This document shows, in pieces, positions 60,345 to 64,000 of a DNA stretch of 64,000 bases (position 1 is its first letter; each line of letters starts with the position of its first letter). The DNA comes from Macrosoma leucophasiata. Taxonomy: Eukaryota; Arthropoda; Insecta; Lepidoptera; Hedylidae. The stretch lies in NCBI GenBank assembly GCA_036365455.1, contig JAWQUS010000011.1, positions 3,120,001 to 3,184,000 on the forward strand, in the 5' to 3' direction. The notes under the pieces were generated by a model that was not told the origin of the DNA, made no database searches, and worked only from the letters and a program-made list of their open reading frames with translations. A program made the translations under genes and the position numbers.

Positions 60345-60690
60345 ACTAATATTATAAAGAGATAATATTTTTTTGTTTGTTTGTTTGTTTTGAATAGGCT
60401 CAATAACTACTGGACCGATTTTAAAAATTCTTTCACTATTCGAAAGCTACATTATCCACGGGTATATTTTATTTTGGAAAACATAGGGTTCAGTAAGATA
60501 TTTGGGTTTTTCAGACACAAGGTGTAAAAAATCAACCAGAAAAGTTACTTATTTTGCGTACGCTGCCTTATATTATAAAAGATATCGAGGAAGACTTTAG
60601 GCTATATCTATGTAGTATCATCACGCTAAGACGAATAGGAGAGGTAGGCAACATTGCACCGCGCGAACAGGGGCGGGCCGCTAGTACATT
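60345..60690 (-). repeat. LINE-type tail ending in 'gggcgggccgctagta'
   Basis: It begins with a (TTTG)n tail and 'gctcaataactactggaccgattttaaaaattc', and ends 'gcaccgcgcgaacaggggcgggccgctagtac'. The same kind of non-coding 3' end as Rep-H but a different sequence between. Confidence 0.65.
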
Positions 60691-61217
60691 ATAACCTTTT
60701 TTTATTCACTACCCAAAGGTTGACTGGGAGAGAATGCTTTTTAGCATTAAGTCCGCCGTATGTACGTAATTGTGCAAGAAAGAATAAATAAATAAAACTT
60801 TAGAACACATCAGTTCCTTAAGGTCTAACGTAAAAGCATGTTTTTTTTTTTAATTTTCCGCATAGAACCTGACAATTATTATAGGTTAAAAAAAAATATG
60901 ACAATATGTTACTACGAAAATTCGTTCTTACAAATACATATTTGTACAAATAAATTAAATATTGTTAAAATTGAAAATAATAAAATTCACTTACCCATAG
61001 CTGCACTGCACTGCTGTCGACACCTATTTCGATAATGGTAATAAGTCATGTGTATGTAGTTATTATAAAGGTGGGGCGATTGAATTGGGACGATAATCCC
61101 TGTAGGTGATAACAAGTTTTGCTCCCAATGTGGGACAAATAAGGGACAGTTTTATGTTCGGTAACTTTTTTGTTGTGGGAAAATCATGTAAACATGTTTT
61201 TCCTTCTTTCTTTGCAA
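60691..61217. other. no recognisable feature
   Basis: Nothing supported. Confidence 0.45.
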
Positions 61218-61300
61218 CTAGCTGTTGCCTGCGGCTTCGCCCGTGTGGATGTCGTTTTAAAAATAATTTAAATTTTACGATCCCGTGGAAACGTCCTTAT
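61218..61300 (+). repeat. Rep-N edge
   Basis: 'aactagctgttgcctgcggcttcgcccgtgtggatgtcgttttaaaaat', inverse of the right edge of 54020-54195. Confidence 0.7.
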
Positions 61301-61445
61301 CAAGTTGCCCGTCGCGTACAAAATACCCGTATAAACTCTTGAAAATTGTGTAATGCTCCATACAAATTTCCACCCCCTATTTTAGGGGGGTGGGGGAATA
61401 TAAAGGGAATATAAAGGGAATATAAGGGGATCTGTTGAGTCGCTC

Positions 61446-61650
61446 TACTGGGTGGTAGAGCTCCAATGACGGAGCTCGCGGGCGTAGGCACCACCGCATT
61501 ACCTAATATACTTGCCGCTAAATGGTAGTGTTGAGTGGTAACGCATCTGCACTTTGACCTTGGTATTTGTATGGGTGTCTATAGGCTGCAGTCATCACTT
61601 AACATCAATGTGAACTACATGCTTGTTTGCCACTTTCATCACATAAAAAA
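61446..61650 (+). repeat. Rep-A copy with internal deletion
   Basis: The head runs to 'ccgctaaatggtagtgtt', then jumps to 'gagtggtaacgcatctgc' and ends 'cactttcatcacataaaaaaag'. About 85 bp of the middle is deleted. Confidence 0.85.
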
Positions 61651-61728
61651 AGTCGTTTGGACGTGAAAACGTGACGGACGTGATATGATTAAACTGAATT
61701 GCTGTGATATGATTATGCTATTGATTTG

Positions 61729-61965
61729 ACGACCCGGATGGTCCAGCGGTGTGAGTTGACCGTTTGATTCGAAGGCTCGCGGGTCTGATCCCCGCACCGG
61801 GCCAATATTCAATGATGTTATATAGCTCATTGCAAATATTTATATGGCCCACAGATATTTGTTTCTGGTGGTCGGGGTGTTTGTGTGTGTTGTTTGTGTA
61901 AAAACGGCACCCACGACACAGGTTTTATACCTACTGTGGAGCTGTGAGCTGTAGCCTTTAAGCAT
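61729..61965 (+). mobile_element. SINE-C copy
   Basis: Head 'gacgacccggatggtccagcggtgtgag..gctcgcgggtctgatccccgcaccgggcc'. A 28-bp insertion lies after the head. The body 'cccacagatatttgtttctgg' to 'gtggagctgtgagctgtagcc' is complete. Confidence 0.88.
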
Positions 61966-61975
61966 CTAGGTACAT

Positions 61976-62070
61976 ACAACCAGAGATTTCAATTTAAACG
62001 CGTTGCCACTCTTGAGGCCTAAGGTATTATGCTTCTGTGCCGGAAAATTACAGGGCCGTATATTACCTAA
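61976..62070 (-). repeat. Rep-A fragment
   Basis: 'ccagagatttcaatttaaacgcgttgccactcttgaggcctaaggtattatgcttctgtgccgg'. Confidence 0.75.
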
Positions 62071-62317
62071 TCGGCCACCCTGTGTTTGTGTTTCGACTCA
62101 ATTTTATTTTATACTCAACATTTCCTAGTTTATGGATACCATAACAACATTTTTTAATAGTTTAAATGTACATTTTGTGTTTCAATTCATAAGAGAAAGA
62201 TATTTTTACTAGAACGGCTAAAAGCAAAATATATTTATGTCGAACCATAAAAAAAACATTTTTTTAAACTAATAACTAATCTAGTTTTTTCCAGCATAAA
62301 AAAAAATTAAAATTTAA

Positions 62318-62742
62318 AAGTAATGGAAGTGGCAAACAAGCATGCAGTTCACATTGATGTTAAGTGATGACTGCAGCCTATAGACACTTACACAAAGACC
62401 AAGGTCAAAATGCAGATGCATAACCACTCCTGAGGCCTAAGGTGTTATGCCTCTGGACTTGTGGTAGAGCTCCAGTGACGGACCTTGCGGGCGTAGGCAC
62501 CACCGCATTACCTAACATACTTGCCGCTAAATGGTAGTGTTCAGCACTATCCTGTTCCGGTCAGGTGGTAATGTACGGCCCTGTAATTTCCGGCACAGAG
62601 GCATAACACCTTAAGCCTCAGGAGAAGTAACACTTCTGTATTTTGATCCTGGTCTTTGTGTGGGTGTCTAAAGGCTGCAGTCATCACTTAACATCCATGT
62701 GAACTCCATGCTTGTTTACAACTTCTTTTACATAAAAAAAGG
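62318..62742 (+). mobile_element. Rep-A foldback copy with two tails
   Basis: An inverted 3' segment (62318-62455, 'aaaagtaatggaagtggcaaacaagc..ggtgttatgcctctg') is joined to a complete plus-strand copy (62459-62742, 'cttgtggtagagctccagtgacgg..cttttacataaaaaaa'). The ~135-bp arms can pair, the longest for this family. Confidence 0.85.
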
Positions 62743-63089
62743 GCACCAAAAAATAAGTGATACTGACAAAGAAGCCTATTCCATTTACCTACTTGAGTGG
62801 CGATAACAGACAAGAAATTCAGTCGAGATAGATTACTTTCTTTTGTTTTGATTCGATAGTACTAAGCTTTAGCTCAGAACGAGATTAACTCACTTTTTAG
62901 AACTCACTTGATAGCATTAACAACTGGAATGAGTAGTCTTACAAAGTATTTGTTTCACTGTTTTATCGGAACTTTTGCCAGCCTATCTCATTGCTTTTCT
63001 AGAAGCCAAATTAAGAGCAGTTTTTTATTAGAAACAGTCACAATAATAGCAGGTTTCTCTCATTAAACTCGCGCAATTACGTTATCATC
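62743..63089. other. no recognisable feature
   Basis: AT-rich. A 45-bp Rep-A scrap ('aggaacacgatagttctgaacactaccatttg') lies just beyond, at 63091-63135. Confidence 0.5.
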
Positions 63090-63369
63090 CAATAGGAACA
63101 CGATAGTTCTGAACACTACCATTTGCAGCGGCACATTACATGTATTATTGACACTGTCACCCGTGAAAAATGTTTTATGATTTTTATGGTAAAAAGGAGA
63201 TGTACACAGGCTCGCCAGCTATTAAGTGGAATAAAAGGTACGCGGCGTGGAGATTTAAGGTAATACACATGTTACAGTTCAATCCAGTTTATAGATAGAA
63301 TACGTTTTTCCTAGTTAAAACTAGTTTTTATTTAACGTCTTTGTTAAAACTATAATTATAGATATCATA

Positions 63370-63495
63370 TTTGGAGATTTTCTCGCGTAGGTATACTAGT
63401 CCCAACTTCTCTTTCTTACCCGACACGTTTTGTCGCTTTCCAGCTAACGTGTACAGTCTGCCCGTGACCATGTATGAAGCTCGTGAAAACTTGCG
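63370..63495 (+). repeat. PLE-U fragment
   Basis: 'gattttctcgcgtaggtatactagtcccaacttc', 'acccgacacgttttgtcgctttccagc', 'cagtctgcccgtgacca' and 'tgtatgaagctcgtgaaaacttgcgaaaacg' are in the same order as other U copies, with internal losses. Confidence 0.7.
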
Positions 63496-63564
63496 AAAAC
63501 GTTACAACTAGAGTTAATTAATACTTTAAATCAAATATCAGTTAAACGGATTTTAACTATGTCA

Positions 63565-63636
63565 CATACATTGACGCATGTATGCTTGAATGCATGCATT
63601 TATTCCTGTTTCTGAAATATATAAGCGTGAAGTTAC
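63565..63636 (+). repeat. SINE-B 3' fragment
   Basis: 'gacgcatgtatgcttgaatgcatgcatttattcc' and 'ataagcgtgaagttac' form the inverse of the SINE-B low-coordinate end. Confidence 0.65.
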
Positions 63637-64000
63637 AAAGCAACGTTATTTATTTATGTCATGTTTGTGGTTTTCACTTTTAACTTGACCCATGTCAATT
63701 TAATACAAACTGGGTGTGGATTCTAGTTAAATGTTGCCATTATATTCAAGGACGCAAAATTGTTCTAAATTATAAATTTTCATAAAAACTTTATGATAAA
63801 TTGTGTTTTAGATAATTAATTTAAACAATTAATATCACCCTTGTCCTTTATTTTCTTCGAACCGTAGAGACAGCTCGTAATTAATTAAAAATTGTGTACG
63901 TTGAACTTGGTATTATATTTTTTAAATTACGCAAAGTAGTTTTCTCGTGCCAAATTACATGTTATTTCACAAAAAAGGTGAACTATTTTGAACGCAAAAA
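63637..64000. other. no recognisable feature
   Basis: AT-rich to the end of the window. Confidence 0.45.

Overview
The window is a gene-free stretch of insect DNA. It is AT-rich and built almost entirely from transposable-element remains. I assign it to Lepidoptera (moth or butterfly) with moderate confidence. The reasons are the mix of families and the many short retroposon tails that resemble the commonest lepidopteran interspersed repeats (for example the 'ctagctgacccggcaaacttcg' and 'gcccgcgacttcgtccgcgtg' tails). I found no host exon, rRNA gene or canonical host tRNA gene, and no CRISPR array. Every coding stretch I can recognise comes from a mobile element: four non-LTR (LINE) remnants, a BEL/Pao retrotransposon, a Penelope-like element and a hAT transposase C-terminus. 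All are broken.

Repeat families are labelled with letters. Rep-A is a ~290-bp element ending in '...acataaaaaa', with about 30 copies. SINE-B and SINE-C are two tRNA-derived SINEs with visible A and B boxes. Family D is a set of tRNA-like foldback elements. SINE-E is a retroposon whose head resembles 5S rRNA and whose tail is (ATT)n. RTE-J is an RTE-like LINE with many short 5'-truncated copies. SINE-L is a poly(A)-tailed element. MITE-M is Tc1/mariner-like. PLE-U is Penelope-like. Rep-F, G, H, N and related ones are short LINE-type tails.

Layout: 0-10 kb holds a LINE fragment, a long (TG)n tract, MITE-M, RTE-J and several Rep-A and SINE-B copies. 10-20 kb holds the largest family D foldback, SINE-E, a dead LINE (15.4-17.0 kb) and a BEL/Pao pol pseudogene (17.7-19.2 kb). 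20-30 kb holds RTE-J coding remains, a Penelope-type foldback and two more family D elements. 29.7-30.9 kb is a hAT element with an 8-bp target duplication. 31-41 kb holds nested Rep-A, a 111-bp perfect inverted repeat and a SINE-E foldback. 41.7-46 kb is a local duplicated cluster. 46-64 kb holds more of the same families plus a tandem duplication at 56.4-57.1 kb.

The most unusual signal is that copies from at least five unrelated families (tRNA-like D, Rep-A, SINE-E, Penelope-like U and Rep-Y) carry inverted self-duplications that would fold into long hairpins. Several are bounded by clean 11-13 bp target-site duplications, so the foldback form itself was inserted by retroposition. Family D is the best candidate for something undescribed. 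Each unit holds a tRNA-like core with internal promoter boxes and a T5 run just after its 3' end. The cores are often paired head to head as sense and antisense copies.
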